A DNA stretch of 64,000 nucleotides, from contig OZ025257.1 in NCBI GenBank assembly GCA_964019135.1, positions 16,953,971 to 17,017,970 of the forward strand, in the 5' to 3' direction. Shown in pieces: positions 1 through 10,184 of this stretch. This DNA comes from Arenicola marina. Its lineage: Eukaryota > Annelida > Polychaeta > Arenicolidae. Within the stretch, counting starts at the first letter, position 1; every line of letters begins with the position of its first letter. The notes beneath the pieces are model-generated. The model was not told the DNA's origin and made no database searches. It saw nothing but the letters and a program-made list of their open reading frames with translations. The position numbers were made by a program, and so were the translations under genes.

Positions 1-34
1 AATGCGACATCTATATACTGGCACGTTGGTAACC

Positions 35-135
35 AAATAGCAAAAACCTTCTCGTGACAAGGGCATATGCTCAGCCTGCTGTTGTTCGCCACGTGCATCA
101 GGGAAAACATTGATGTGCTCTCCGATGCGTACTGT
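35..135 (+). mobile_element. LINE reverse-transcriptase scrap
   Basis: A decayed stretch still reads like the RT core TRQG..LSPLLFA. It matches better preserved scraps at 15690-15790, 17020-17100, 19555-19640 and 45430-45500. It is truncated at both ends and abuts the L1-like fragment that begins near 150. Confidence 0.5.
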
Positions 136-149
136 TCATGAATTTTGCC

Positions 150-1330
150 AAGACGACCAGACTTGAAACTGTATCACCTTATTTGTGTCGTCAAAAATAT
201 CCTGAATGCGATGCATGCCATTCCCATGCATTTCCCAATAGATCGATTTGTTGTTAATTTTCACATTTTTGTTTTATCATATATATCTATTTGCCCGATC
301 AGGGTCTTCCTTTTTTACTGCAGCCTACGATTTGACCATCTCAACATAGTATTGCTGATTGTGATTCATTTTTTTTATCTATAAAGGACTCATCATAATT
401 ACAGTATATTAGCATATTGAAGTTCAGATTTAATCTTTGCATGTTATGATCCCAGAGTTTTCCATATATTGTTTTCAGTGAATAAATACCGTCACACCCA
501 GGCTACTCTTGTGAAAATTATCGACCTTAGGTGCGGGGCGTTTTATGCTCCATTTTCAATAGTGTCTACAAGGGTGTCTCTCTTTATTTTTTCATTTTTA
601 CCATTCCATATGAAGTGAAATGTAATTTTGTTAATTTGTTTAATTGTGTCTATATCCAAAACAGCGTAGAAAACATAAACTTTGATATTAGGTAGGTTTT
701 TATAATTTGTATTTTACCTAATACAGTGATGTTCGCCATAAGATTAATTTCTTCATGTATGTTATCCTATTTGTTAGATTTTTATCATAGCCAGCTGCAT
801 TGTCGCGCGATATGTAGATATTTTTTATAATAAATGATGAATATTTTCATTGGCTCATTAGTCCATTTTATACCAAGCGGTTTTGAATCTTCACCTCTAC
901 CTCTGCCCAGCCACATAGCTTCACACTTCTTGTTTGTTTATCTTTAATCCACTAAACGGACCGAACTCTTTTACCACATTTAATAACTTTCTTTCACGTC
1001 TGCTACTAGGCTATCTGTGTCATCTGCGTAATGCAACAACCCAAGTTCCTCCCCTTCTATCATTATACCTTTTATTTCACTATCTTGTCTTTTTTTTGAT
1101 GATACGATCTCTGCACAAATTATAGCGATATGGATATGGAGAGAGGGGGTTCCGTTGTCTCACTCCTCTTCCCACTTCAAATCTGGGCGAAGTTTGTCCT
1201 TTATTGATTGTGCAGCTAGAAATATTGTCATAAAATATCGAGATCCATTTCCTAAAATTCATGCCAAAGTTAAACTTAGTTAATAAAGTTAATAAATTCT
1301 TCATGTAAGTCACTTCCCTTTAGTAGTTCA
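150..1330 (-). mobile_element. L1-like LINE fragment with RT motifs
   Basis: On the minus strand this reads as the middle of a non-LTR retrotransposon ORF2. At 1150-1290 lie FGMNFRKWI..FYDNISSC and RGVRQRNPLSPY, where the family usually has GVRQGDPLSPYLF. About 1040-1070 encodes LLHYADDTDSL, which carries the YADD catalytic motif. The fragment runs on to a C-terminal piece near 160-260 that matches a second LINE piece at 51030-51150. It has many stops and shifts and is truncated at both ends. It is recopied at 51777-52957. Confidence 0.8.
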
Positions 1331-1339
1331 TGTTGATAT

Positions 1340-2810
1340 CATTTCAGAAGAACAAAAATAGAATAACGGTCTTGACAACTCGTGACCGAGTCTATAAGTC
1401 AAAGCTAAATGTTAGCTACATATATACAAGCAGCAGAACAATTTCGATACGCTTGAGCTGAGAAAAAAAACATGACTCATTATTACAAGCAAGTTAGCGA
1501 TACGTGAACATTATCGTCAAGCATAATTGACACAACCTTGATCACCAGGCACTCCGCCTTCATTGTGCTTTAAGTCGGGTTGTTCGATCTAGAGCATTAA
1601 AATTTCTTCTGTGAGTTGCGTTTTTGTTTCATTTATTTAACGTGAAACTGCAAAAGTAAAAATGCTGATATTGACACACGGGAACACTTTATAAGTCAAA
1701 TATCATTTATTTAATCCCATATAAGCAAATGTCAAATTAATGACAAGATGCCCATGCAGACTAAGTAATATAATGATACACAAGTAAATTAGCAGATATC
1801 GTTAGTAAATCTTAGATATATTCAAACCAAAAACTAATCAATATATATTTGATCCCGCAATCATGTGAAAATGTAGATGACATTTGTCAAAACTGCAATT
1901 TTATCAACACTAGACAACAGAAAACCAGCGGCTCCCTCCCCACTTCCGCTATGTAGGTCGCACTCTCTTGTAATTTCACTGCGACCTTATTTTACAACAT
2001 TTACATTCATCAACGTCTGATACTAGTTAACACATGATATTTAGCTTACACTAACACATGGCACAGCATACAGCCTATAGCACTCCACCCAGCACACATC
2101 GTAATGTTTAAACCATATGGGTTCTCTCTCTGTTTTCTATTACCAGGTGCCCATATATATACGGCCTCCACGAACACTTTCAAGAACACTCAAATACTAC
2201 AAATACTGTCAACTCATGCTCATCTGTGACACAATGAATTATAAAATCATCTGTTCCTCTCTGCCCGACCTTTTCCGGGACCACATCCTTTAAAACCACA
2301 TGCCAAATACAACAAGTATAACTTGGCTATTCGGCCTCTTCTCAAGACACGCTCTTAACAGGAAACATACAACAAACACGACTGATATTCTGTTCACTGA
2401 TATGACAATCATATATGTCCCGCCGTAATAGTCATGACACTGTTTTCACAATGTTTCACCAAATTAGAATGAGCAAATCGGTACCGCAATACGTTTAGAA
2501 AGCGGTGTGCCCTTCAATGCGAGTAATATACAACTTAACCATGTATATGCAACAAACACAACCAAGCCCAAGCGATTGATCCGGCTAGAAAACTGGGTCG
2601 CTGAAATTACATTAGACATAGCACAAAACTGGCAAACATGCAAATCGCTGTGCAATGACGAAGGTGTAACATAGATAGCTTTCACTCTGACAGAAGGCAT
2701 ACACAAAGCGGAGAAAAGAGCTTTGGGGGTTCTCAAAAAGACAACAAACTGTATTCTCAAACCCAAATGCGATATCTATTATGCTGGCACGTTGGTAACC
2801 AAATAGCAAA
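1340..2810. other. Non-coding flank block shared with other gene copies
   Basis: I see no gene here. Parts match 15060-15420, 16370-16560, 22600-23390 and 44400-44980, for example the conserved stretch around GTAGGTCGCACTC at 1953. The block is ancestral DNA flanking the methyltransferase genes that was carried along in successive duplications. The short open stretches in it are not conserved between copies. Confidence 0.7.
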
Positions 2811-2900
2811 AACACGGCATATGCTCAGCCGGCTGTTGTTCGCCACGTGCATCAGGGTAAACATTGATAAGCTCTCCGATGTGTACTGTCCATTAATTTT
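2810..2900 (+). mobile_element. LINE reverse-transcriptase scrap
   Basis: A second copy of the RT-motif scrap seen at 35-135, with the same GGCATATGCTCAGCC...CTGTTGTTCGCC core. It is followed by one unit of the minisatellite that often neighbours these scraps (ctctgctctaactgcgacatg). Confidence 0.45.
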
Positions 2901-2939
2901 GCCATGACGACCTCTGCTCTAACTGCGACATGTCGGCAT

Positions 2940-3430
2940 TCTGAGTCAGAACCAGAGTTAGAATACATTTATTTGACCAAGAAAAACATATGTGCAACAA
3001 GGTTACATTTCATGACCGACTTAACTAAAGAAATAACGTGATCGGGAAACTCGCATTAAGGACCGGAAGGCCGCTGTCGTGCCAGCCACCCTGATTCAAG
3101 AAAAAATATAATTGAACTAAGAGGTCAACAATTAGTGCAAAGAAACCTAAAACTCAACTACTGGCATATGGAAAATAATGCAAACAGGTGAACATGAGAA
3201 ACCTTGTAATATAATCAATAAACATAATTCCTAATAATAATAATCATTTAATCCCATATCATTGGTCTTATTGGGCTTATTTTAATGGCAAATTATTTAC
3301 GATACACGTTGGCAAATATAGCAGTTGACATGTGAACCTTCACAGTTGTACAATCCTACCAGATAATACTTGATATATAACGTGACGCCCTTCAAACTAT
3401 GCTTAAAATCGTTTCTCTCACAATCAGATG
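2940..3430. other. Non-coding, no feature recognised
   Basis: AT-rich sequence lying 3' of the methyltransferase gene. It has a short ATAATAATAAT run at 3230 but no open frame of note and no recognisable repeat other than its copy in the right-hand duplication. Confidence 0.6.
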
Positions 3431-3600
3431 CAGTAAATTCTGCCAGCAAAAGCTTTGTCATGACTCGCCATTGTGCATTTCAGTACTTTTGCTTAACTTA
3501 GATGATTCGCCATACTACCAGGAAGAGCTGCTAACTTTGGCAGAAGTCAACAACACTGCATTACAGAGCTTGTCCTAGGCATGCATAGTAGAATATACTC
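3430..3600. repeat. Degenerate 41-45-bp minisatellite, 3' of gene
   Basis: Repeated, diverged units of the type gccatactaccaggaagagc followed by taactttggcagaagtc. The same units occur at 7690-7890, 15800-15960 and 45540-45790. The period is not a multiple of three, so it is not coding. Confidence 0.55.
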
Positions 3601-3634
3601 TGATGCCACAAGTAGGAGTTGAGCCCACATCGAC

Positions 3635-4615
3635 TTAAGTGACAACGCCCAATCTTGGAACCGAGTCACGAGGAGTGATAAAATAAGGATTTAATCTCCC
3701 CACTGAAAACCCTTGCTTGCTTTTTGGTTCATAGTTGCACTGGAATATCTCGATGATCTGCCCTGCCCTCTTCGCTGACTCCCAGACGTCGCCCAACTTC
3801 TTCATCCACCCGTACCTGTTATCCGGGTAGTTGTCCAGCAGGATGATGTTTTCAACGCTGGCCATCTGCCGGAAGTTATTGAGGTCCGAGAGACATACGG
3901 GGTTCGTGTGGCCCCCGTCGATGGATATGACGTCACACTTGACTGCGGGGTTTGCCTGGCGGAACGCGGGAAGCGATGTCGTGGAATCGCCCCACGTGAC
4001 CGTCAATCTCCCTGGAAACCGTTGCTGTAGGTACACCGCCATCGGATGAGCGTATTTATGTTTACCGAGGTCGAAGGAGTACACAGTGGTGTTGGGGTTC
4101 GCCTGTAGCCACATAAAACTACTATGGCCACCATTAAACCCGGTCTCACACACTGTCCTGACTAACGGCGCGCGGACTATGTGGTAATAAGCGATAAACT
4201 CCTCTATGAACTCTGCACTTGTGCCCTCCTTTATGCCACCCACCGATTTCAGCCTTTCATTAAACAGATCGTACTCTCGTTGGAACGGTTCCGGGAAAGG
4301 CGAATCCTTGTCAACGTTGTTGAATAAATTCTGACAATGCGTCAAACCGTTCGGTACAAAAGAGAAGATATCATCCCAGTTCCATGTTTGTCTGAGCGGA
4401 CTGATTAGACCCTCGGTTCGGCTGGGTGGCGGGCCTAGTACGATCGAATCCAAGGGCGCCTTATTTCGGGAATAACCATTGTGAACCGTTCTGTACAGAT
4501 ACAGGACGGCGAGGAGGACGAGGGCCGGGAAGACAAGCCACAGACGGACTCTTTTGGGGCGACGCCATTTTGAACTGTACGTAGCAGGTTTGCCCGAGCT
4601 TGGCGCCTGCATCAT
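3635..4615 (-). CDS. Type II membrane methyltransferase-like protein, copy 1
   Basis: An intact 326-aa protein with no intron. A short basic N-terminus (KWRRPKRVR) is followed by one membrane helix at about residues 25-44, so it is probably a type II protein of the Golgi or ER. The lumenal part looks like a class I SAM-dependent methyltransferase of the Methyltransf_24 kind: CETGFNGGHSS at 156-166 (glycine-rich SAM loop), acidic D182 in YSFDLG, GDS at 209-211 and DVISIDGGH at 228-236. There is an N-glycosylation sequon at N175. The substrate is unknown. Start: the MMQ start is shared by all copies. Its C-terminus is 12 residues longer than in copies 2 and 3 because a roughly 16-bp deletion removed the usual stop after NPYFIT. 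Homology with the other copies stops just upstream of the start, so its promoter region is different. An identical copy lies at 55262-56242. Confidence 0.88.
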   Translation of the reverse strand: MMQAPSSGKPATYSSKWRRPKRVRLWLVFPALVLLAVLYLYRTVHNGYSRNKAPLDSIVLGPPPSRTEGLISPLRQTWNWDDIFSFVPNGLTHCQNLFNNVDKDSPFPEPFQREYDLFNERLKSVGGIKEGTSAEFIEEFIAYYHIVRAPLVRTVCETGFNGGHSSFMWLQANPNTTVYSFDLGKHKYAHPMAVYLQQRFPGRLTVTWGDSTTSLPAFRQANPAVKCDVISIDGGHTNPVCLSDLNNFRQMASVENIILLDNYPDNRYGWMKKLGDVWESAKRAGQIIEIFQCNYEPKSKQGFSVGRLNPYFITPRDSVPRLGVVT

Positions 4616-4623
4616 GTCGAATA

Positions 4624-5090
4624 ACGGCCTTCTGTTCCTTGGTTATCTGGCCCTGGCTTAGCCCAAGCCGAGGTATCAGTCCGCACGAACGGCCACCGGC
4701 GGGCCGGCAGGCGGGTTAGACAGTCCTCGGTGCAATTTGGCTCAGCCGCCGTCGCCGCTCCCCAGACCTCGTAACCCTCGTGACGGGAAACGGGATGTGA
4801 GAGTTGGGGGCGCGGAAAGGTCGGTAGGTGTATGCTGGTCTATGCCAGCCTAGGTTGGTATGTATGGGATTGGCGGGCAAGAAGGATTCGAGCGGGAAGA
4901 GCACACTGTTCCAGTCTAGTCACGGCCGTCTCGGGGAGTCGCTAGGTGCCGAGGCGTTACCCGGTAGACGTCCGGTGCTAGGCCGATGCCTGATATATGG
5001 CGCCTGGCGTTCTATTTCGTATGGTGTGCTTGCTTTTCTTGCGGCTTCAAAGTCCTCGTTCCTCCTAAGCCCGGGTTGACGATTGTACCG
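4624..5090. other. GC-rich region upstream of methyltransferase copy 1
   Basis: This stretch lies directly 5' of the minus-strand gene. It is rich in CG and CCG (ggcgggccggcaggcgggtt near 4697) and unlike the AT-rich upstream DNA of the other gene copies. It could serve as a new CpG-type promoter for copy 1. I see no TATA element. The small open frames in it resemble nothing I know. Confidence 0.45.
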
Positions 5091-5660
5091 TATTAGCCAC
5101 TCGGCAACCGTGTTATGGTATGATTAAGTCAACGCTTTGCCGGTCGGTCAGTTTTGTGGCCAAGTAGATGTGCCTGATAATCGGGCAAAGTCCAGCTATG
5201 GGTTTTTATGAAGAAATTTCGTCATATGTCAGTTGGTCGTGTTTGTATATTTGTATGTCTGCTTCACGAAAAAACGGGAAGTCTTCTTGTGACCTAACGG
5301 CTGCATACATCGGTTCGCAGTCTTTAGTATCTAATAGCTAGGCAATAGGGCTACATCATTCTCGTCACCCAGATTCAAAGGTCAAACGTCAAGGTCACAG
5401 CGATTTTTTTGAAAAAATAACTAAAAGCGCTTATATCTCTGTTAATATTGATGCTACAGATCTCTGGTCAGTTTCAAAATGTGCTATCATTCAAGGCGCA
5501 ATTTTCAGGTATTGTTTACTTTTTGATGCGTAATAGTCATTTTCGAGTAAAATGAGGTCATACGTTTTGCGGAAAACGCACTAATTGACCTCTGTCAGTT
5601 TTCTCGCTTTTGGGCACTTTTGCCATCAAGCTATCGCTATGATGTTCCAATATGAATTGT
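5090..5660. other. Non-coding, AT-rich
   Basis: No gene recognised. It holds nuclear-receptor-like half sites (AAAGGTCAAACGTCAAGGTCA near 5378) and leads into the TGACGTCA-rich stretch. It may be the start of the same unclassified repeat. Confidence 0.4.
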
Positions 5661-6300
5661 GTCGAATCTTAGAGTTTTCTGATGCGTCCCGTGACGTCAC
5701 GATGACGTCATTTTTGGTACTTAAAAAAATCGTCAAAAATCAGAAAAAATCTCAAAAATGAGAGAGTAGCATTATATTGTGGGAAAAGTAGTTCCTCGTA
5801 TAGCTGCAAACTAAAAACAATATGTTCCTATCTTACTTCAGGTTCCAGGGCAGACGGCATTTCTCTATGGGACTTTAGGCTGGGTAAAACGTCATAACGT
5901 CACTATAATTTTGGGACGTCACATATATTATGTTAGCTATTACTCAGCTATTATAAGGGATGGCGTCAAAAATTACGTCATAGCTAACGTGCTCCTACGA
6001 AATGTTAGGTCTGCTATATTTTCAGCCACTTTGGCGAAAGCTATCATAAATCGAGTTCATAAGTAGATATATTAAGGAAATAGAAAGCTATCTTGAGCAT
6101 TTTTGCGAACGTCAAATGACGTCATGTGACGTCACGAAGACATATTATTAAATAAAAGGTTGAGTTTTTAACGCCATTAATATTGAGTTCAGCAATCGCT
6201 CTTGACTTCAAAAATACATGTTTACTTAAACTCTAACATGGTATTAAATTGGCGGGCGGACGATGAGTCACATGGCGTCATCGTCATGTCACCGGCACAA
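5660..6300. promoter_or_regulatory. Cluster of CRE-like TGACGTCA palindromes
   Basis: Four perfect TGACGTCA palindromes stand at 5692, 5703, 6117 and 6127, with further ACGTCA half sites near 5890-5990 and an AP-1-like TGAGTCA near 6265. TGACGTCA is the known binding site of CREB/ATF factors. Whether anything binds here is inference. The stretch may instead be part of a dispersed repeat that happens to carry the motif. It is duplicated at 57287-57930. Confidence 0.35.
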
Positions 6301-6388
6301 ACGACGGATTGCCCTCGAATTCCGCTAACATCGGTGAATACAGTGTGCAATTATTCAAAATAGAGCCTGCGGTGCGCACCCTAGCATA

Positions 6389-6414
6389 CCCCTAACCCTA
6401 TCCCTAAACCTAAC
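6389..6414. repeat. Interstitial telomere-like CCCTAA stretch
   Basis: Four imperfect CCCTAA units (cccctaaccctatccctaaa then cctaacc) stand alone inside the window. Animal telomeres are TTAGGG repeats. A run this short is an interstitial relic or chance, not a telomere. It is duplicated at 58016. Confidence 0.5.
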
Positions 6415-6655
6415 CATACATAGCGCCTACAGCGTGCATATTGCCAATTTAAAGGTCAAGCCAGGCGAACCTATTTTTCATTACTAATTAGCGAACAACA
6501 TCCCTGTTCGGATCAACAGGTTCAGAAAGACACGCTCTATGACCCAAAACATTTTCGTCATCATCAGTGTCCCACTGAATTCTTGTTGCTGTTGTCGTCG
6601 AGGCATGACCGTAAGCTGGCCGACCGGCCGCCGGCGTGCAAGATTTTAACCGGTA

Positions 6656-7225
6656 ACACTCCAAAACCCCAGTCAACACCACACCCCATACCTCAGCCCA
6701 CACTCCCCCCCCCCAACACCCCACAGCCCAGTCAACACACACCCCACACCCCACACCGCACCCCATACCCAACACCCAAATTAACAACCCCACTCCACAT
6801 CCCACACCCCACATTCCACATCCCGCATCCCACACGCCGCACCCCAGTCGACACACCCCACAGCCCACCCACACCACATCAACACAAACACCCCACATCC
6901 CATATCCCTCAGCCCAGCCCACACCCTATACCGAACACCCCAGATAACAAACCTACCCCACATCCCACACCCGACACTCCACCTCACACCCCATTCTACA
7001 CCACACCCCACACCCAACACTCCATTTAACAACCCCACACCCCACATCCCACACCCCAGTCAAAACCCATCCTACACCCAACGCAAACAGCCCAGTCAAC
7101 ACCCCACACCCGAGCCCACCCCACACCTATCCCCCTCCATCTCCCGCCAAACCCCCTCCCCCAATAGTCGGCAGGTGGGTGTGCAGTATTCGTACTCAAG
7201 TCGGCAGTGCGCCCCCCACCCACCA
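6656..7225. repeat. C/A-rich low-complexity satellite
   Basis: About 570 bp of CACCCC/CACAC-type sequence with hardly any G on the plus strand, built from irregular units such as cacaccccacaccc and cagcccagtcaacac. Long frames stay open on both strands only because the composition avoids stops. The minus strand carries many runs of three or four G and could form G-quadruplexes. Its C run differs in length from the copy at 58287-58856. Confidence 0.85.
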
Positions 7226-7600
7226 ACCCCCCAAACCCTTGTAAAGAGAAGTCAGCTGCGAAAAACAGTTAAGCCGGACACACATCCGTAGACACTCCAT
7301 TACCATCAAAGTTTCGTACACTCCTCAGGAGAGCACGAGGCGCTTTTTTTCAAGTTGGATACCCGGTTGAGAGAGTATGTAGGCTGTCGTATTGAGATAA
7401 AAGTTAGGCACGAGTTTGTCGACTTAGATGCACTATATATGTGGAGTGGTAGTTGAGAGTCTTGGCCAAAGTCTTAAATCCGTATAACATGGATCTAGCA
7501 TCAGTAAGTAATTCAATTCAATTGCATTTGCATTGATTTGCCTCGACTGCCGTATGCGATATGCGATGATTGGCTAAGCCAATTGGAAATTAAAATCGAT
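7225..7600. other. Shared 5' flank of methyltransferase genes, orphaned
   Basis: From about 7465 this matches the sequence upstream of copy 3 (25200-25410): a decayed version of the CYIHVIRI-encoding stretch, then the motif around catatgcgatgattgg. There is no gene body next to it, so this is a gene flank whose gene has been lost. Nothing is recognised at 7225-7460. Confidence 0.55.
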
Positions 7601-7690
7601 AATTGAGCTACGCTTGAATAAGCTTAGCCGGTTGTTGTTCGCATTGTATATCAGCGAATACATTGGCCTGCAATGTCCACGCATTTGTCA
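7600..7690 (+). mobile_element. LINE reverse-transcriptase scrap
   Basis: It translates as LSRLLFALYISEYIG, close to the conserved RT block LSPLLFALYINEYIEML of a LINE family. About 90 bp remain. Confidence 0.6.
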
Positions 7691-7890
7691 GGACCTCTGA
7701 CCTAACTACGCCATGTCGGCGTTCTACAAGGACGAACTTTGTCCTGCATGCTACCAGAAAGAGCTTTGTACTGACTGTGACATGTGGTATACTGCCAGGA
7801 CGCCCTCTGTTCTAACTATGAAATGTGGTATACTGCCAGGACGCCCTCTGTTCTAACTGTGACATGTCGGCATACTACCGAAAAGGGTTT
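7690..7890. repeat. 41-bp minisatellite
   Basis: Two nearly perfect units of 41 bp (tgtgacatgtggtatactgc followed by caggacgccctctgttctaac) lie at about 7776-7860, flanked by diverged units on both sides. The same units recur beside LINE scraps at 15800-15960 and 45540-45790. Confidence 0.75.
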
Positions 7891-7930
7891 ATAACTTTGG
7901 CAGATCTTATTTTAGCTTAGGCATACGTCT

Positions 7931-7995
7931 CTTGAAAGAGACGCCACTTATGGGGGCCACTTCAGGCCAAGCTAGGCCCTTGCATCGTGTAGAAG
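7931..7995 (-). pseudogene. 5' remnant of a methyltransferase-like gene
   Basis: About 65 bp match the first codons of the gene family: the start region, then AGGCC..., then GGCGTCTCTTTCAAGAG, as in copy 4 (GGGCGTCTCTCCAAGAG). The rest of the gene is gone. It is the trace of a sixth copy, reduced to its first exon segment. Confidence 0.6.
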
Positions 7996-7999
7996 ATAT

Positions 8000-8340
8000 T
8001 TGAGGATTCTGCAAATCATGTCTTTTCTAATATGACGTCAGGTGCTGGATGCAAGAATGGCTACACGAGGGTGGGTGGGAGATGTTATACAGCGACTCTT
8101 GTTGCAACACCAAAGGCAAATGTCGGGAAATAGGCAAATAGGAGCAGACTCTGGCACTAAGTATTGATCTAGTTGCACATTTTGGAACTTCCACCAGTAC
8201 AAAGCCCCATACCTGCTGCCAAGGAAATGAATGAATTGAATTTTGAATGAATGGCAAGAAATAGACGGTCTAGTTTTCCCGTATGTTGGAATCCTTCCAA
8301 ATCTATCACGTGGTATCGACGCTTTCTTGTGGCCTCTACA
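8000..8340. other. Non-coding, between two gene remnants
   Basis: I recognise no gene. The sequence separates the two 5' remnants. Its short open frames on the minus strand carry no known motif. Confidence 0.5.
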
Positions 8341-8349
8341 ACGTACAGA

Positions 8350-8430
8350 CTCTGTTGGGGTGGCGCCATTTGAATTTGAGGTTGATAGTTTTGGCCCAAG
8401 TTAGGCTCTTGCGACATATTCACATAATAA
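8350..8430 (-). pseudogene. Second 5' remnant of a methyltransferase-like gene
   Basis: The minus strand reads ATGTCGCAAGAGCCTAACTT..., matching the family start ATGATGCAAGAGCC and the following codons up to the ATGGCGCC(A/T)CC segment near codon 20. The downstream body is missing. An open frame continues but does not resemble the protein. Confidence 0.6.
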
Positions 8431-8860
8431 AATATCAGAGTAACACATGTAATTCTTTGAACAAATTATACAATCCTTCCAACATAAATGTATTAACACG
8501 TGAACCCAAGACATAAGCCAACTACACTAGCATTCGTATTGCTACATCGGTAACAATCCCGTGATATGGGATAGTTGATTTAACCCTCACACACCAGTCA
8601 CCTCACCTCATAGACACGTGTGGAAGAGGTAGTGGAAGTGGAAGTGGAAGAGGTAAACACTTGGCTACAAACGTGACTTATCAGATTGTATGATTACGTG
8701 GGCATTAACCACTCAAATACCACTCAGCCATAATCAACGCAAATAACATGCGCAAGTTTTGCTCAAGTGCCCCCAGGCAAGCCAGCTTCTCTAGGGGCCC
8801 AACGGTGTCCATGCAAAATTCTTTAGACGCAAATCGGAAATCGACTATAGCTTTTATCAA
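8431..8860. other. Non-coding, with a short GGAAGT-type run
   Basis: I see no gene. A small purine repeat (gtggaagtggaagtggaaga at 8636) is present. The open minus-strand frame at 8705-8935 is not kept in the older paralogous arm. Confidence 0.5.
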
Positions 8861-8939
8861 AATGTGTGCGCGTACAATCATGGTGTTTACGTAATTTATA
8901 TAGCTTGTTCTGACATCAAGAAAGTGTGTCAACACTAGG

Positions 8940-10184
8940 TTGTTTCAGTTATATTTTCTAGAAGAAATGTTAGAGCATATGTCTTTTCCCTCCCTTTTTC
9001 CTGATCACATCATCGTCATAGCGTAACCTAGCTGGCTTACCGAGGAAAAGATACACCGAGCTGGTCTCCATGGAACTGGGACATAGAGCGGCTCTCCGGC
9101 TGGTTACGACTTAATACGTCGAACCAGGCAAGCTGCGCGGGCAACGCATCGAGCAAGGGGAAGGTCGCACTTCGTATTACTTGTAACTCAAATAAAACAT
9201 GGTTCACGTTTTATTGACACAGTATTGGTAGATTTTTGAGCTTGTAGTTCTCTATGATAGGCCTACCAGTCACGCTCAGTAAAGCCACCGGCCGGGTGAT
9301 TTGCAAATATTTACACTGATCTGGAGTGATCGGATGACAAGTATAGGCTACGATCTCCGCCAACAATTACAGTTTCTCAGTCATGAATGCAACTACCGAT
9401 CAAAAAGTCACATTGCCAGAGAACAGTACTTTATATTTATTGTGGTAACAGTATCTTCCTTTGCTTAAGTTTATTTCAAGTCGTATTTTGACAATCAAAA
9501 TCAACACAAAATAGACCAGTAGTGCCACTTCTGCGTTTACACAGAAGACGTTCACATGTACGTATCATATATGCATCATTTAAAATTGAAACTGGTGTGC
9601 CTAACTTGCTATCAAAAGACGTATATACATGTATGCAGTTTGCTTCAGTCATATCTTATCTTAATTGTTTCATAGCTCATTAAAGAGTTATGAGGTTCGC
9701 AGTTAACAAGTTAACACTTGTGAAATTACTTTTTATCACTTACATTTCATGGCTCGCTCGCGCGTCGGGTACCAGCGCGTATGAGCAGCCATGTATCAGG
9801 GCTAGACGTCAACATGTCTCCTTGCTTTTTCGGTTTAACTTTCGCGTACAAAGTTTGAAGTGAAATGCCTAGCGCTTACATGCCTTCCCAGATTTTCTTT
9901 AAACCATATCATTATATATCAGTATGTGGTAACCAAGAAACGGCACACACAGCTAGGCAGCTAGGCAGCGAGGCCGCCCATTTAAACCGATAACCATGTA
10001 AGTCTTTTGTGTGTGACATCATGTTTCATTGTTATGCACCATGTAACTATGGCAACGATTGTTTATTGAAGGGGCCGCATGGCGGTTTGGATCAGATTAC
10101 AGGAGTTCAGCGGGAAGTGGCCCTAGCTACCACTGACCCAGATTAAGTAGTGCGGTACGGCAGTTGTGAGTACAGGCGGGTCTA
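8940..10184. other. Non-coding, conserved with 39600-40920
   Basis: No recognisable gene. The stretch aligns almost base for base with the right arm, and the open frames are not preserved. It lies 3' of the glutamate-receptor relic and may be old downstream DNA of that gene. Confidence 0.6.

Noticed and set aside
145-384. Plus-strand open frame at the left end, also at 51771
   Set aside because: It is antisense to the L1-like fragment, whose minus-strand reading has recognisable RT motifs.
4716-5079. Small frames in the GC-rich stretch upstream of copy 1
   Set aside because: No recognisable domain and not conserved outside the recent duplicate. High GC alone keeps them open.
6488-7226. Long open frames on both strands in the C/A-rich stretch
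   Set aside because: They arise from composition: the repeat avoids stop codons in several frames, and the predicted proteins are only Pro/Thr/His or Gly/Cys/Val repeats.
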